Assembly (NCBI GenBank): GCA_035315065.1
Contig: DATFYM010000041.1
Span: forward strand, 1-64,000
Length of the DNA: 64,000 nucleotides
Reading direction: 5' to 3'
Source of the DNA: DATFYM01 sp035315065
GTDB lineage: Bacteria; Acidobacteriota; Terriglobia; UBA7540
How positions within the stretch are numbered: the stretch's first letter is position 1; each line of letters begins with the position of its first letter. The translations under genes were made by a program, and so were the position numbers. The notes under the pieces were generated by a model, which was given only the letters and a program-made list of their open reading frames with translations, made no database searches and was not told where the DNA came from. Of this stretch, positions 9,261 to 19,907 are shown one piece after another.

Positions 9261-9312
9261 TAACTCAGGTTAATCAAGAACGTTTATACCCATTAACAGT
9301 GACTGGTGTCAA
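9259..9312 (-). promoter_or_regulatory. Promoter and operator of the Nramp gene
   Basis: On the minus strand TTGACA (9312-9307) and TATAAA (9288-9283) form a sigma-70 promoter with an 18-base spacer. The predicted transcript start falls within or next to the palindrome ATTAAC-TCAG-GTTAAT (9259-9274), which also touches the ATG. This is a good operator position for a DtxR/MntR- or Fur-like repressor. Confidence 0.6.
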
Positions 9313-9342
9313 GACGGGCCTTGGTGTCCCAACGCCCCCTGC

Positions 9343-9504
9343 CATGTCATTCTGAGCACTTACAGCGGCTTTGGCCGCTGTCGGCTATGTTCCAGAAACA
9401 ACATGACTTCTTCATGTTGTTTCTGGAGAGCGAAGCGGAGAATCTCTTTTTCCGCTCTGAAATGAAGCCGAAGAGGGATTCTTCGCTTCGCTGAGAATGA
9501 CATG
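9343..9504. repeat. CATGTCATTCTGAGC hairpin element, composite
   Basis: The ends are inverted: CATGTCATTCTGAGC at 9343 and GAGAATGACATG ending at 9504. Inside are two nested hairpins, CAGCGGC-TTTG-GCCGCTG (9363-9380) and a perfect 15-base stem (9392-9406 with 9412-9426) with a 5-base loop. A second copy of the outer element is at 25120-25211. The C-terminal 30 codons and the stop codon of the neighbouring sigma-54 activator lie inside this element. Confidence 0.85.
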
Positions 9505-11136
9505 CGGGCGAGAGCTTCGAGCGTCGGTGCGGAAGCGGAACTTATCAATGCCCAGCCGCTTGACGCGAAACTCGAGCGTGGAAGGCGCCAGACCCAGGCG
9601 CTTGGCCGCACCATTCGGCCCCGCCACGCGGCCGCGACACTCTCGCAACGCCGCCTCGATTAGTTCGTTTTCCCGCGTCTGAAGGTGCGTTTCCATGCTG
9701 ACCCCCGCCGCCGCGCCTTGCGGGAGCGTTTCGCGAGCAACCCGCAACGTGCCGTTGCGCGAAAGGATCACGGCGCGCTCGACCGCGTTTTCGAGTTCAC
9801 GCACGTTGCCGGGCCAAGGGCAGGATTCGAGCAGGATCATGGTGCGCCGGTCAATACGCTGGATGGTACGGCCAAAGCGAGCGCCGTATTTGGCGGCAAA
9901 GTGGGCCACGAGTTGCGAGATATCCTCCCGCCGCTCGCGTAAGGGCGGGACGCGAATGGGGAAGACGTTCAACCGGTAATAGAGGTCGCTGCGAAAGCGT
10001 CCGGCGCGCACCTCCTCCGCCAGATCGCGGTTGGTGGCGGCCACCAGCCGCACGTCCACGCGCAAGGTCTGGCCTCCGCCCAGCCGCTGGAATTCGCGCT
10101 CCTGCAGGACCCGCAGGAGCATCACTTGCGTATCCAGCGGCATTTCCGCGACCTCGTCCAGGAACAGCGTGCCGCCGTGTGCCTGCTCGAATCGTCCCTT
10201 GCGGCGCTCGACAGCCCCCGTGAAGGCGCCCCGCTCGTGGCCGAATAGTTCCGAGGCCAGGAGCGCTTCGGGGATGGCAGAACAGTTCACCATCACCAGC
10301 GGACCGTGGGCCCGCGGCGACCGGCGGTGGACGGCGCGGGCGATGAGTTCTTTCCCCGTGCCCGTCTCGCCGGCAACGAGCACGGTGGCGTCGGTAGTGG
10401 CTACTTGCTCCACGGCTTCGAGCACGCGCGCCAGCGCCCGTGAGTTGCCCACGATGTCCTCGAACCAGGGCGCCTGGTCCAGTTGGGCCCGCAGAGCGAT
10501 GTTCTCCGCCTCCAACTGATCGCGCAGCTTCTGGATTTCCTCGTTAGCCAGCGCGTTGGCCACCGCGACGCCGATCGCACGCGACACGGCGGACAACACC
10601 GCAACTTGATCGCGGCTAAAGGCCATGGGTTGGGAGCGGCAGAAGGAGGCGACACCGATGGACTTGCCTCGCACCTGTAAATGCACCGCCACGTAGGCTC
10701 GAACGCCCTCTTCCACCATCCGCGGCTCATGCTCGAGCCAAGTTTCCTTCTCTAACAGATCATTGCAAACATGCGGCTGACTGAGGTCCCCTTCGATCTC
10801 ACGATAGGAAACAATGGGCCGGTCGGGCGGCCTAGAGGGCGGCAGAGGTCCGCGACGCACGATATCGTCCAAGACTTCCGGCGCTACACCCGGAGAGTAG
10901 AGGGCATAGAGGTCGTGCTTCTCACCCAGAAAGGCGACGACCCCGATGCTATCCACCGGAACTAGCGGTTGAATCAAATCGTACACCGCCGCCAACACTC
11001 CTCGCAGGTCCCGCTCGGAGTTCGCGGCTTCCCAGGCCCGCAGGACTAGCGAGTGGCGTTCCCCGGTTTCAAGAGGGAGTGCAGACGGCCCGCTATTGGT
11101 CGGCGATTCCACAGGCATAAAAACCGATTCTAACAT
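9412..11136 (-). CDS. Sigma-54-dependent activator with GAF sensor
   Basis: A 574-residue enhancer-binding protein. An N-terminal GAF domain (about 30-180) probably senses a small ligand; it is followed by the AAA+ domain with Walker A GETGTGKE, the sigma-54 contact loop GAFTGA and an R-finger region, and by a Fis-type helix-turn-helix (GAAKRLGLAPSTLEFRVKRL) near 510-535. It resembles FhlA/NorR-type regulators. The last 30 residues (from HVILSEAKNPSS) are encoded by the hairpin element at 9343-9504 and are not part of the family. The gene is divergent from the ECF sigma gene at 11354, which has a sigma-54-like promoter and an upstream palindrome, so that gene is a likely target. ATGs at 11136 and 11118 are both possible. 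Confidence 0.92.
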   Translation of the reverse strand: MLESVFMPVESPTNSGPSALPLETGERHSLVLRAWEAANSERDLRGVLAAVYDLIQPLVPVDSIGVVAFLGEKHDLYALYSPGVAPEVLDDIVRRGPLPPSRPPDRPIVSYREIEGDLSQPHVCNDLLEKETWLEHEPRMVEEGVRAYVAVHLQVRGKSIGVASFCRSQPMAFSRDQVAVLSAVSRAIGVAVANALANEEIQKLRDQLEAENIALRAQLDQAPWFEDIVGNSRALARVLEAVEQVATTDATVLVAGETGTGKELIARAVHRRSPRAHGPLVMVNCSAIPEALLASELFGHERGAFTGAVERRKGRFEQAHGGTLFLDEVAEMPLDTQVMLLRVLQEREFQRLGGGQTLRVDVRLVAATNRDLAEEVRAGRFRSDLYYRLNVFPIRVPPLRERREDISQLVAHFAAKYGARFGRTIQRIDRRTMILLESCPWPGNVRELENAVERAVILSRNGTLRVARETLPQGAAAGVSMETHLQTRENELIEAALRECRGRVAGPNGAAKRLGLAPSTLEFRVKRLGIDKFRFRTDARSSRPHVILSEAKNPSSASFQSGKRDSPLRSPETT

Positions 11137-11154
11137 AATTCAACTTCGTTGTGA

Positions 11155-11174
11155 ATTCGCAATATTCTGCGAAT
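11155..11174. promoter_or_regulatory. Palindrome, candidate enhancer site of the activator
   Basis: A perfect inverted repeat ATTCGCA-N6-TGCGAAT sits 18 bases upstream of the activator start codon and about 77 bases upstream of the -24 element of the divergent sigma-54-like promoter. Position and symmetry suit a binding site for the adjacent regulator. Confidence 0.45.
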
Positions 11175-11249
11175 AACAGCCCTTCCGATCGTTGGCCAGT
11201 GTTTAGCTAACGAAACTGTTATCAATCACTTATCTCCATCTCACGGCTT

Positions 11250-11265
11250 TGGCAGGATTCCTGCT
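11250..11265 (+). promoter_or_regulatory. Sigma-54-type (-24/-12) promoter
   Basis: TGGCAGGATTCCTGCT has the invariant GG (11251-11252) and GC (11263-11264) separated by 10 bases, as in the TGGCAC-N5-TTGC consensus. It lies about 90 bases ahead of the ECF sigma gene. Confidence 0.5.
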
Positions 11266-11353
11266 TATTGTCTCATGTTCGAATGATCAGTGACCGGCGG
11301 CGTGGGCCAAACCGCAAGCCGCACTAAAGTTGAGCATCCGCAGGAGGTGAACC

Positions 11354-11893
11354 ATGAGTTCAATCGCACTGGGAATGCCCTCCGGGACCCCCGATGTCCT
11401 TGCCAAGCTGTACGGCGAATTTCATCCGCGCGTGCTGCGGTTGTGCCAGTACCTCCTGGGCTCGCCCGAGGACGCGGAGGACGCCGCCAGCGAGGTGTTC
11501 GTGCGGCTGCCCAGGGCGCTCCAGACCTACGATCGCGCGCAGCCCTTTTGGATCTGGCTCTCGACCGTCGCCCGTCACCACTGCGTCGACCGTCTGCGCT
11601 CGAGACGGAGCGAGCAACGCCTCTTCGAACCCTCTAATCCCGAGGCGCCGGCGCCCGTGTCCCAAACGGCATCTCCTCTCGATGAGTTGCTGTCGAGCGA
11701 GGCGCGAGAGGCGGTGCGTGCCGCCCTCTCTCGACTGCCGGAGCGTTACCGCATACCTCTGATGCTGCGTTATTACCATGACTTAACCTACGACGAGATA
11801 GCCGAGAGGCTCGGACTGAGCCATGCCAATGCCGCCATACTCATCTTTCGAGCCAAACAACGCTTGCGGCTCGAGTTCACCCAGAGGGTGTGA
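11354..11893 (+). CDS. RNA polymerase sigma factor, sigma-70 (ECF) family
   Basis: A 179-residue ECF sigma factor. Region 2 runs over residues 15-75 (LYGEFHPRVLRLCQYLLGSPEDAEDAASEVFVRL, then FWIWLSTVARHHCVDRLR) and region 4 over 115-172 (LSRLPERYRIPLMLRYYHDLTYDEIAERLGLSHANAAILIFRAKQRL). The start is set by the strong SD GGAGGTGA just upstream. No anti-sigma gene follows; a hairpin repeat and the convergent FTCD gene do. Control by the divergent sigma-54 activator is inferred from the promoter-like site at 11250-11265. Confidence 0.92.
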   Translation: MSSIALGMPSGTPDVLAKLYGEFHPRVLRLCQYLLGSPEDAEDAASEVFVRLPRALQTYDRAQPFWIWLSTVARHHCVDRLRSRRSEQRLFEPSNPEAPAPVSQTASPLDELLSSEAREAVRAALSRLPERYRIPLMLRYYHDLTYDEIAERLGLSHANAAILIFRAKQRLRLEFTQRV

Positions 11894-11913
11894 GGCAATT
11901 GCTAAAGACCTTT

Positions 11914-12031
11914 CAACACGGAGACACAGAGGCACAGAGAACAACTGGAAACGTCGGGAAACAAATGACAGCTTCATGTATTCTCTTCTCATCTCTTACC
12001 TTCTCTGTGTCTCCGTGCCTCCGCGTTTAAT
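11914..12031. repeat. ACACGGAGACACAGAG hairpin element (copy 1)
   Basis: Left arm AACACGGAGACACAGAGG and right arm TTCTCTGTGTCTCCGTGCC pair over about 27 bases around a loop of about 55. Related copies are at 14663-14790 and 45424-45568. It separates the convergent sigma and FTCD genes and could act as a two-way terminator. Confidence 0.8.
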
Positions 12032-12053
12032 CCTTCACTCCTTCCTAGGCAAG

Positions 12054-13580
<1,527 letters not shown>

Positions 13581-13596
13581 GACTTTTCGCTCAGCA

Positions 13597-13672
13597 AGGC
13601 ATATGGTAGCCGGCAGAGGGCATAAAGGGGAAGAGACTCCTTCCCACATGCCGTCTATCGTCCACTGTTCAC
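13597..13672. repeat. Short-word hairpin upstream of ftcD
   Basis: GGCATATGGTAGCCGGCAG with GGGGAAG on the left is mirrored by CTTCCC and CATGCCGTCTATCGTCCACTG on the right. Same architecture as the hairpins at 7736 and 47957. Confidence 0.65.
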
Positions 13673-13826
13673 AACTCAGAACCCTCCTTCTGCCCACTGC
13701 CATTTGCGGGCTGCTGGAGCGCCTGCTTCGCCCACCGTGGGTTCATTTCTTGATCCATTGCCTCCTAAGAAGCGGCCAGGAGGCACCGGCCAGGGCTCGA
13801 TACGCGCCGCAGGACGCCTCACGTTC

Positions 13827-13930
13827 TAATAAAACCGATCGCGAAAAGCCCCGATTCTCTGCCATTATCTGCGTGTTTTTGGCAGAAAATGGCAGAATTT
13901 GGTTCGATTCTGCACAAAAAGAGGCCTCCA
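13827..13930. repeat. Left flanking direct repeat of the array
   Basis: Shares TAATAAAAYCGRYCGCGAAAA and a GTTTTTGGCARAAAATG core followed by CGATTYTG with 14868-14975, in the same orientation. The two copies bracket the 150-bp array. Confidence 0.7.
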
Positions 13931-13980
13931 GAACGAGCTCATTTTCAAGTAAGCCCTCAAGGCGCGTTGGAAGCACAGTC

Positions 13981-14661
13981 AGTAAGTCCTTTAGATTGAG
14001 CAAGCCCTTCGCCCGTTCTTCTCCGCAAACTGGCCGACAAGGCTTGCAGAATCAATAGATCGGCCGCGCCACGTCTCGCTCGCCCGACAAAACCCGAAAG
14101 GGTCGCCCCACCGCTCGGCTGAAGCAGTGTTAGCAAGTCCTTTAGATTGAGCGAGGCTTCACGTGTTCTCCTCAGGAGATCTGGCGACAACCCTTGTTGA
14201 ATCAACAGATCGGCCTCTCCACGTTTCAGTCGTCCGACAAGACCCGAATAGATCGCTCGACGGCTCGGCAGAACACGGTTAGCAACTCCTTTAGATTGAG
14301 CAAGCCTTTGCTTGTTTTCCCCACTCGATTTGCCATCAACCATTGTTGAATCAATAGCTTGACATCGTCGCGTTTCGGTCGCCCGACAAAACGCAAGAAG
14401 GTCACCCGACTGCTCGATGGAAACATCTTTAGTAAGTCCTTTTAGATTGAGCAAGCCTTCGCCTGTTGTCTTCCGCAACTTGGCCGACAACCCTCGCGGA
14501 ATCAATAGATAGCCCTCGTCCCATTTCGGTCGTCCGAAAGAAACAGAAAGGGTGGCGTGACGCTCGCCCTGCGTGGCTAGTAAGCCCTTTGAATTCATCA
14601 TACAGTGGCTTCCTCGGCTGATCAACTTGGCGAATAATCGGCGTCGAATCAATAGGATGGA
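13981..14661. repeat. Tandem array of about 150-bp units (4.5 copies)
   Basis: Units begin at 13981, 14132, 14281, 14431 and 14579 (spacing 151, 149, 150, 148). Each starts AGYAAGTCCTTTAGATTGAGC, then carries a GGCCGACAA-like core, GAATCAATAGATCGGCC, and a CGTTTCGGTCGCCCGACAA-like stretch. Copies have diverged substantially. On the minus strand a peptide pattern (FVGR-K-RG-DLLIQQGLS, then TGEGLLNLK-LLT) recurs, but one unit is out of frame with the others. The last copy is truncated by the hairpin at 14663. Confidence 0.85.
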
Positions 14662-14662
14662 G

Positions 14663-14790
14663 TGAAGAATTAACCGCGGAAGCACGGAGGCACAGAGACG
14701 AAAACGATGATGACATGAAGGTGCCTTTAGTTTTCCGACGTCTGTCATTCTTCTCTGTGCCTCTGTGTCTCTGCGTTGGAAGCTCCTTTG
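14663..14790. repeat. ACACGGAG-type hairpin element (copy 2, opposite orientation)
   Basis: Arms AGCACGGAGGCACAGAGAC and CTCTGTGCCTCTGTGTCTC. The outer TGAAGAATTAA end here corresponds to the right end of the copies at 11914 and 45424, and GGAAGCTCCTTTGC to their left end, so it lies inverted relative to them. It interrupts the fifth tandem unit. Confidence 0.8.
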
Positions 14791-14867
14791 CACGTACTTC
14801 ACAACTCCTTTGGAGGAAGTGAGCGCCGATTACCGATTGACATGATTCTCCGGACTTGACACCTTTT

Positions 14868-14975
14868 AATAAAATCGGCCGCGAAAACTCTTCCTTATCT
14901 GCCTGTTCGAGCCCGTTCGCTGTACGTTTTTGGCAAAAAATGATAAAATCTGGTACGATTTTGAACCCCAAAAAC
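14868..14975. repeat. Right flanking direct repeat of the array
   Basis: Degenerate direct copy of 13827-13930 with the same order of conserved blocks (TTAATAAAATCGG, CGTTTTTGGCA, GGTACGATTTTG). Confidence 0.7.
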
Positions 14976-15380
14976 GTCCGAGAACGGACAGTTCTTCCAA
15001 TAACCCGTTTATTTGCAATACCGGCTTTGCACTAGGGTCGGCCATAAAAGGTAATTAAATTCCATGTTAATTTTCTGCGTTGTACCATATCGGTAACCAT
15101 GCGACCCTCCATCCACCCCCCATTTTGGCTGGGGCCCTGTTACAGTCACTCGATGTGTCGTAGCAGGCAAGGAATAGTCCCGCTCATGGGCCGCAAGGCG
15201 TAGGTGGATCATACAGACTTAGCCTAGCACGAGGTTATACAAAAGTCAACTCCTTTTTTAGCCACTAAACCTCCCAGCCCATCCCTATGTGCTGATCTTC
15301 ATTTCGTATCCCGGCGCACCATTCCCCTTGCTTTCAGGTCAGCCGCCCGATAATGTCTATTCCTGTCTGCTGGCTCAAAG

Positions 15381-18300
15381 ATGAAAAGCGAGCGGTCTCT
15401 AAAACCCACTGACTCCGCCATTCGCGCCTACTACGCAGAGCTTGAGGCCTACGGTCGTCAAGGAGTGCTTCATGAAGGCGCGGTCAGCTCGGCCTTTCAG
15501 AAGTTGCTGGCGGAATGCGCCCGGCGGCGTGGCTGGGTGCTGATTCCTCAACTCGCGGCGCCCGGCGATCGCCGCAACGTCCCTGACGGCACCGTGCGCG
15601 ACGAAAACAGCCTGCCCCGAGGCTATTGGGAGGCCAAGGATTCGGGCGACGACCTCAAGGCCGAGATCGCCAAGAAGGTCGCTCGCGGCTACCCCGTTAC
15701 CAACACGATTTTTGAAGATACCCGGCAGGCGATTCTCTATCAAAACAAGCAGCCCGCCCCCGCAATGGACCTGCGCCAACCCGCCGAACTGGCCTTCTTG
15801 CTGAACCAGTTCCTCTCCTACCGCCCTCCGGACATCGCGGGGTTCGAGGAGGCGGTGGATGAATTCAAGGAGCACGTCCCTGACCTGGCCCGGGGCCTGA
15901 ATGAGAAGATCAAGGAAGCGCACCGGAACAACCGGCGCTTCATCGCCGCCTTTGACGCCTTCTTCCACCTCTGCCAGACAGCCTTGAACCCCAATATCCG
16001 CGCCGAAGCCGTGGATGAGATGCTCATCCAGCACCTGCTCACCGAGCGGCTGATCGGCACCATCTTTGACAAGCCCGAGGTCGTGCAGCAGAACGTGATC
16101 GCCGCCGAAGTGGAGAAGGTGGTCACAGCGCTCGCGAGCCAGAGCTTCAGCCGCAAGGATTACTTGAAGAGCCTGGACCGCTTCTATCTTGCCATCGAGT
16201 CGGCGGCGCGCGTCCTGCCGGACTTCAGTGACAAGCAGCACTTTTTGAACACGGTGTACGAGCGGTTCTTTCAGGGATACTCCGTCAAGGTGGCGGATAC
16301 GCACGGCATTGTCTATACGCCGCAGCCCATTGTGGACTTTATGCCGAGGTGCTGGAAAAGGAGTTCGGTAAATCGCTGGCAAGCCCGGACGTTTACATCA
16401 TTGACCCCTGCACCGGCACCGGCAACTTCATCGTCAACCTGCTGCGCCGCATGCCCCGGCGCGACCTGCCACGCATGTACCGCGAGCAGATGTTCGCCAA
16501 CGAGGTGATGCTGCTGCCTTATTACATCGCCGCGCTCAACATTGAGCACGCGTACTACGAGATGACCGGCGGATATGAGCCCTTTGAGGGCCTGTGCTTC
16601 GTCGATACGCTGGAGCTGGCCGAGGGCAGCCAATCGCAGCTCGGCTTTATGACGGAAGCCAACACCCAGCGCGTCGAGCGTCAGAAACAGGCGCCTATCA
16701 CGGTGGTGATCGGCAACCCGCCTTACAACGTGGGCCAACTGAGTGAAAACGACAACAATAAGAACCGGAAATACCCGGTGATCGAGAGGCGCGTCGCGGA
16801 GACATACGCGGCGGCGTCCAAGGCGACCAACAAGAACGCGCTCTCTGATCCCTACGTGAAATTCTTCCGTTGGGCCACTGACAGGCTACAAGGACGCGAC
16901 GGCATTGTGGCGTTTGTTTCCAACAACAACTTTGTGGATCAATATGCGTTTGACGGAATGAGGAAGCATCTGCTTGAGGATTTCACCGAAATCTATCACG
17001 CTGACCTGCACGGAAACGTGCGCCGTAACCCCAAGCTGAGCGGAACCACACACAACGTGTTCGGCATCCAGGTTGGAGTCGGCATTACCGTTGCTGTCCG
17101 CAAGAAGGGCGCGACCGGGTCAACGCTTCGCTATTTCCGCGTGCCCGAACCGTGGAGAAAAGAAGAAAAGCTCGGGTGGCTCGTGGGCCGCGGGGAGGTG
17201 GACCAGGTTGAATGGAACATTCTGGCTCCTGACGAAAATAGCTCGTGGGTCGCCATCCAGAACGCTGACGAGTACGCGAGCTTCATCCCCGTCGCCAGTC
17301 CAGCGGCGAGGTCGGGTCCCTCGGCGTCTACCACGATCTTCAAGACATTCAGTCGTGGCTTGGAGACGGCGCGCGACGACTGGGCGTATGACTTCAATGC
17401 AGAGGCCTTGGCAAGAAAGACGCAGAGCCTTGCGGATAACTACAACTCAGACGTCGACCGCTGGCGCAGAAGCGACAAGTCGGACGACGTGGACGACTTC
17501 GTTACCAACGATCCCACGAAGATTAAGTGGTGCAGTCGGCTGAAGCAGGCTCTGCGCCAAGAGCTTTACGCAGAATTCCACGCCGACCGAATCAAGAGTG
17601 CGCTCTACAGGCCATTCTCAAAGCGGTTTGCGTACGTAGACCCGGTCCTGACTCATCGTAGAGGAGTGTTTCCGAAGACCTTTCCGAACGTCGAGAGCGA
17701 ACGAGAGAACCGCGTCATCGCAACAAGCGATATCGCTTACCGGTCTCCCAGCTTTAGCGTCTTGGCAACTGATATCATTCCCGACCTTCACCTGTGCGCA
17801 GCCATTGACAGCCACCAATGCTTTCCCTTCTACACGTACGACGAAGATGGCACGAACCGCCGCGAAAACATCACGGATTGGGCGCTGGAACAGTTCCGCA
17901 AGCATTACCAAGACGAGGCCATCACCAAGTGGGACATCTTCCACTACGTTTACGGCGTGCTTCATCACCCGGTGTACCGCGAGAGATTTGCGGAAAACCT
18001 CAAGCGCGAACTGCCGCGTATTGCCTTTGTCCCGGACTTTGTCGCTGTCAAGGACATCGGAACCCAACTGGCGGATTTGCACGTCAATTACGAGACGCTC
18101 GAACCCTACCAGCTCCAATGGATGGAAAACCGGTCGGTGCCGCTCTCTTACCGCGTCGAAGACAAGGTGCGCTTGAGCAAAGACAGGCGGTCGGTGAAGG
18201 TGAATGGGTCTCTGACGCTGGCCGGCATTCCGCCCGAGACGTTCCAATACCGGCTGGGCAACCGGAGCGCGCTGGAATGGGTGATTGACCAGTACCAAGT

Positions 18301-18442
18301 GACGGAGCACAACGGCATCCGCTCTGACCCGAACCGCGCCGACGAGGAGCAGTACATCGTGCGGCTGGTCGGCCAGGTCGTGCGCGTGAGCCTCGAAACC
18401 GCGCGGCTGGTGTCTTCTTTGCCGCCGCTCGCGGAGGCCTAA
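15381..18442 (+). pseudogene. Type ISP-like restriction-modification gene, frameshifted
   Basis: Two overlapping frames (15381-16508 and 16349-18442) make one enzyme of about 1,020 residues. The N-terminal part has a PD-(D/E)xK nuclease pattern (VPDG with Asp69, then YWEAK with Glu84 and Lys86). After a helical linker the methylase begins (GIVYTPQPIVDFM), and the second frame continues it: motif I IIDPCTGTGNF, motif IV GNPPY of an adenine-N6 methylase, then a C-terminal specificity region (about 550 residues). The break lies at 16341-16350: one base, or four, are missing after the codon for Met in VDFM. No helicase domain is present, unlike classical type ISP enzymes. Either a disabled gene or a sequencing error; both halves are otherwise well preserved. 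Confidence 0.85.
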
Positions 18443-18449
18443 GAATCTC

Positions 18450-19578
18450 ATGAACACCCTTTCTGACCACAAGAGCGGCAGGCTCGAAGCCGGGATCCTC
18501 GCTGCCTTTCTTTCGGACGTCCGGAACATGAAGCTGGCCACCACGGTCGGCACACTGTTCCTTACGGCTTTGCTCTGCTTTTTCGTTCCTCTGCAAGCTT
18601 CCGCACTGCAACCAAAGGAATGGACCTGGAAGGACGCGAAGCGCAATGTGCGATCGCGCGCAGACCTGGACGCGATTCTGGCGCAGCACGACACCTGGCT
18701 CGATACCAGCGGGGAAATCGGAAATCGGGCTAACCTGGGCGGCGCGCAACTGGGCGGCGCGGACCTAACCGGCGCGCAACTGGGCGGCGCGGACCTAACC
18801 GGCGCGGACCTAACCGCGCACCTAAAGGGCGCGCAGACTGAACGGCACGGACCTGAGCGGCGCGTTCTTGTGGGGCGCGGACCTCAGAGATGCGGTGTTC
18901 GAACCGACGAACCTTCCAACGTTAGAGTGGACTGCCGAAGCGCAACACCTCGAGCTGACGACGTATTACAAAAATCCCGGCCCTCTTACCCAGCTCCGCA
19001 AGCAATGCCAGGACGCCAGCTATCACGAGCAGGAGCGCGCGATCACCTGCGCTCTGAATCGGGGGGAGGCCGAGCGCGATTCACCCATTGAGCGCTGGTT
19101 CAAGCGCATCGCGTTCGATTACACATGCCAGTACGGATTGACTCCGGGGCGGCCGCTGCGCATTGTTCTGTGTCTGTGGCTGTTCTTCTCGTTTGTTTAC
19201 GCAGTCTTCATGCACCAGCCTGGTCCGTCGGGCATTTATTTCATCGGCAGCCGAGTGTGGCGGGGAAGATCAAACACGCAGGGCATCCAAATCCGGCCCC
19301 GCGCAATTCGCGCGACGAACTGGTGGAAATTTCCCTTTCTTTGGCTGCGGCGGGAGTGGCGCGTGCTGCGGGCGGCCATGTTCTTCAGCCTGATGTCGGC
19401 ATTTAACATCGGCTTTCGCGACATCAACTTCGGCCGCTGGCTCCGCCTGCTGACCAAGCGTGAATACGACCTCAAGGCGGTGGGCTGGGCGCGGACCGTT
19501 TCGGGCTTCCAGTCCCTGCTCAGCGTCTACCTCATTGCGCTCTGGGTGTTGACTTACTTCGGCCGGCCCTTTGGATAG
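18450..19578 (+). pseudogene. Pentapeptide-repeat membrane protein, frameshifted
   Basis: The first frame (from 18450; an alternative start at 18528 gives a clean signal peptide) encodes a hydrophobic segment and then A(D/N)LxG pentapeptides from about 18730. The frame breaks at about 18837, where one extra A interrupts the codons for AQLNG; removing it joins the repeats (TDLSGAFLWGADLRDAVF) to the second frame, which runs to 19578 and holds two membrane segments (near 19155-19210 and 19500-19565). A perfect 30-base direct repeat in the pentapeptide region could favour slippage. It starts 8 bases after the restriction-modification gene. Role unknown; possibly membrane or channel related. Confidence 0.75.
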
Positions 19579-19613
19579 CGGCTCGTAACGGAGGGGGCTT
19601 CATACCTGGGGCA

Positions 19614-19907
19614 CTAATCAGTCGCAACGGAGCGCTCGCGTTTCGCTGTCGCCCGTTTTGCCTGCCGCGCCTTACGCCGGTACGTGCTGCGCGTGGCTGC
19701 ATTCGCCGTCGAGACCAGCAGCCGTAGCGCGCGATTTACCGATGCCTCGTCGGGGAAAGCCTGGACGAGGTCGGGCTCGATCAGCACCAAGTTCGTTCCC
19801 GCCTTCGCTTGCCGATAGTACTTACCCCGCACCCCGCCCCGCAACTGCGCGAGATCGTATTCGGGACGCAGCTCATCTTCAACAACCTCCGCCAATCCCT
19901 TCGACAT
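19614..19907 (-). CDS. Antitoxin partner of BrnT-like toxin
   Basis: A 97-residue protein (MSKGLAEVVEDELRPEYDL...GGVRGKYYRQAKAGTNLVLIEPDLVQAFPDEASVNRALRLLV) of a type often found next to small toxin genes. It overlaps the 3' end of the BrnT gene by 29 bases and is translated in the same direction, the usual toxin-first order of brnTA. It does not look like classical BrnA. The C-terminal tail is rich in Arg, Lys and Ala. The start at 19907 is chosen over 19961, which would run further into the toxin gene. Confidence 0.75.
   Translation of the reverse strand: MSKGLAEVVEDELRPEYDLAQLRGGVRGKYYRQAKAGTNLVLIEPDLVQAFPDEASVNRALRLLVSTANAATRSTYRRKARQAKRATAKRERSVATD

Larger units (their letters stand above)
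13673..15380. other. Gene-free region holding a tandem repeat array
   Basis: About 1.7 kb without a convincing gene. The long minus-strand frame at 13957-14802 is read through the tandem array and an intergenic hairpin and is not accepted as a gene. Contents: a direct repeat pair (13827-13930 and 14868-14975), the 150-bp array (13981-14661) and one ACACGGAG-type hairpin (14663-14790). Nothing is recognised in 14976-15380. Confidence 0.6.

Noticed and set aside
13981..14661. Possible CRISPR array
   Set aside because: Units are about 150 bp, diverged along their whole length, without short exact repeats and unique spacers; no cas genes nearby.
13957..14802. 281-residue minus-strand open frame
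   Set aside because: It is read through the 150-bp array and an intergenic hairpin; one unit is out of frame with the rest and there is no recognisable start signal. Kept as a repeat, not a gene.
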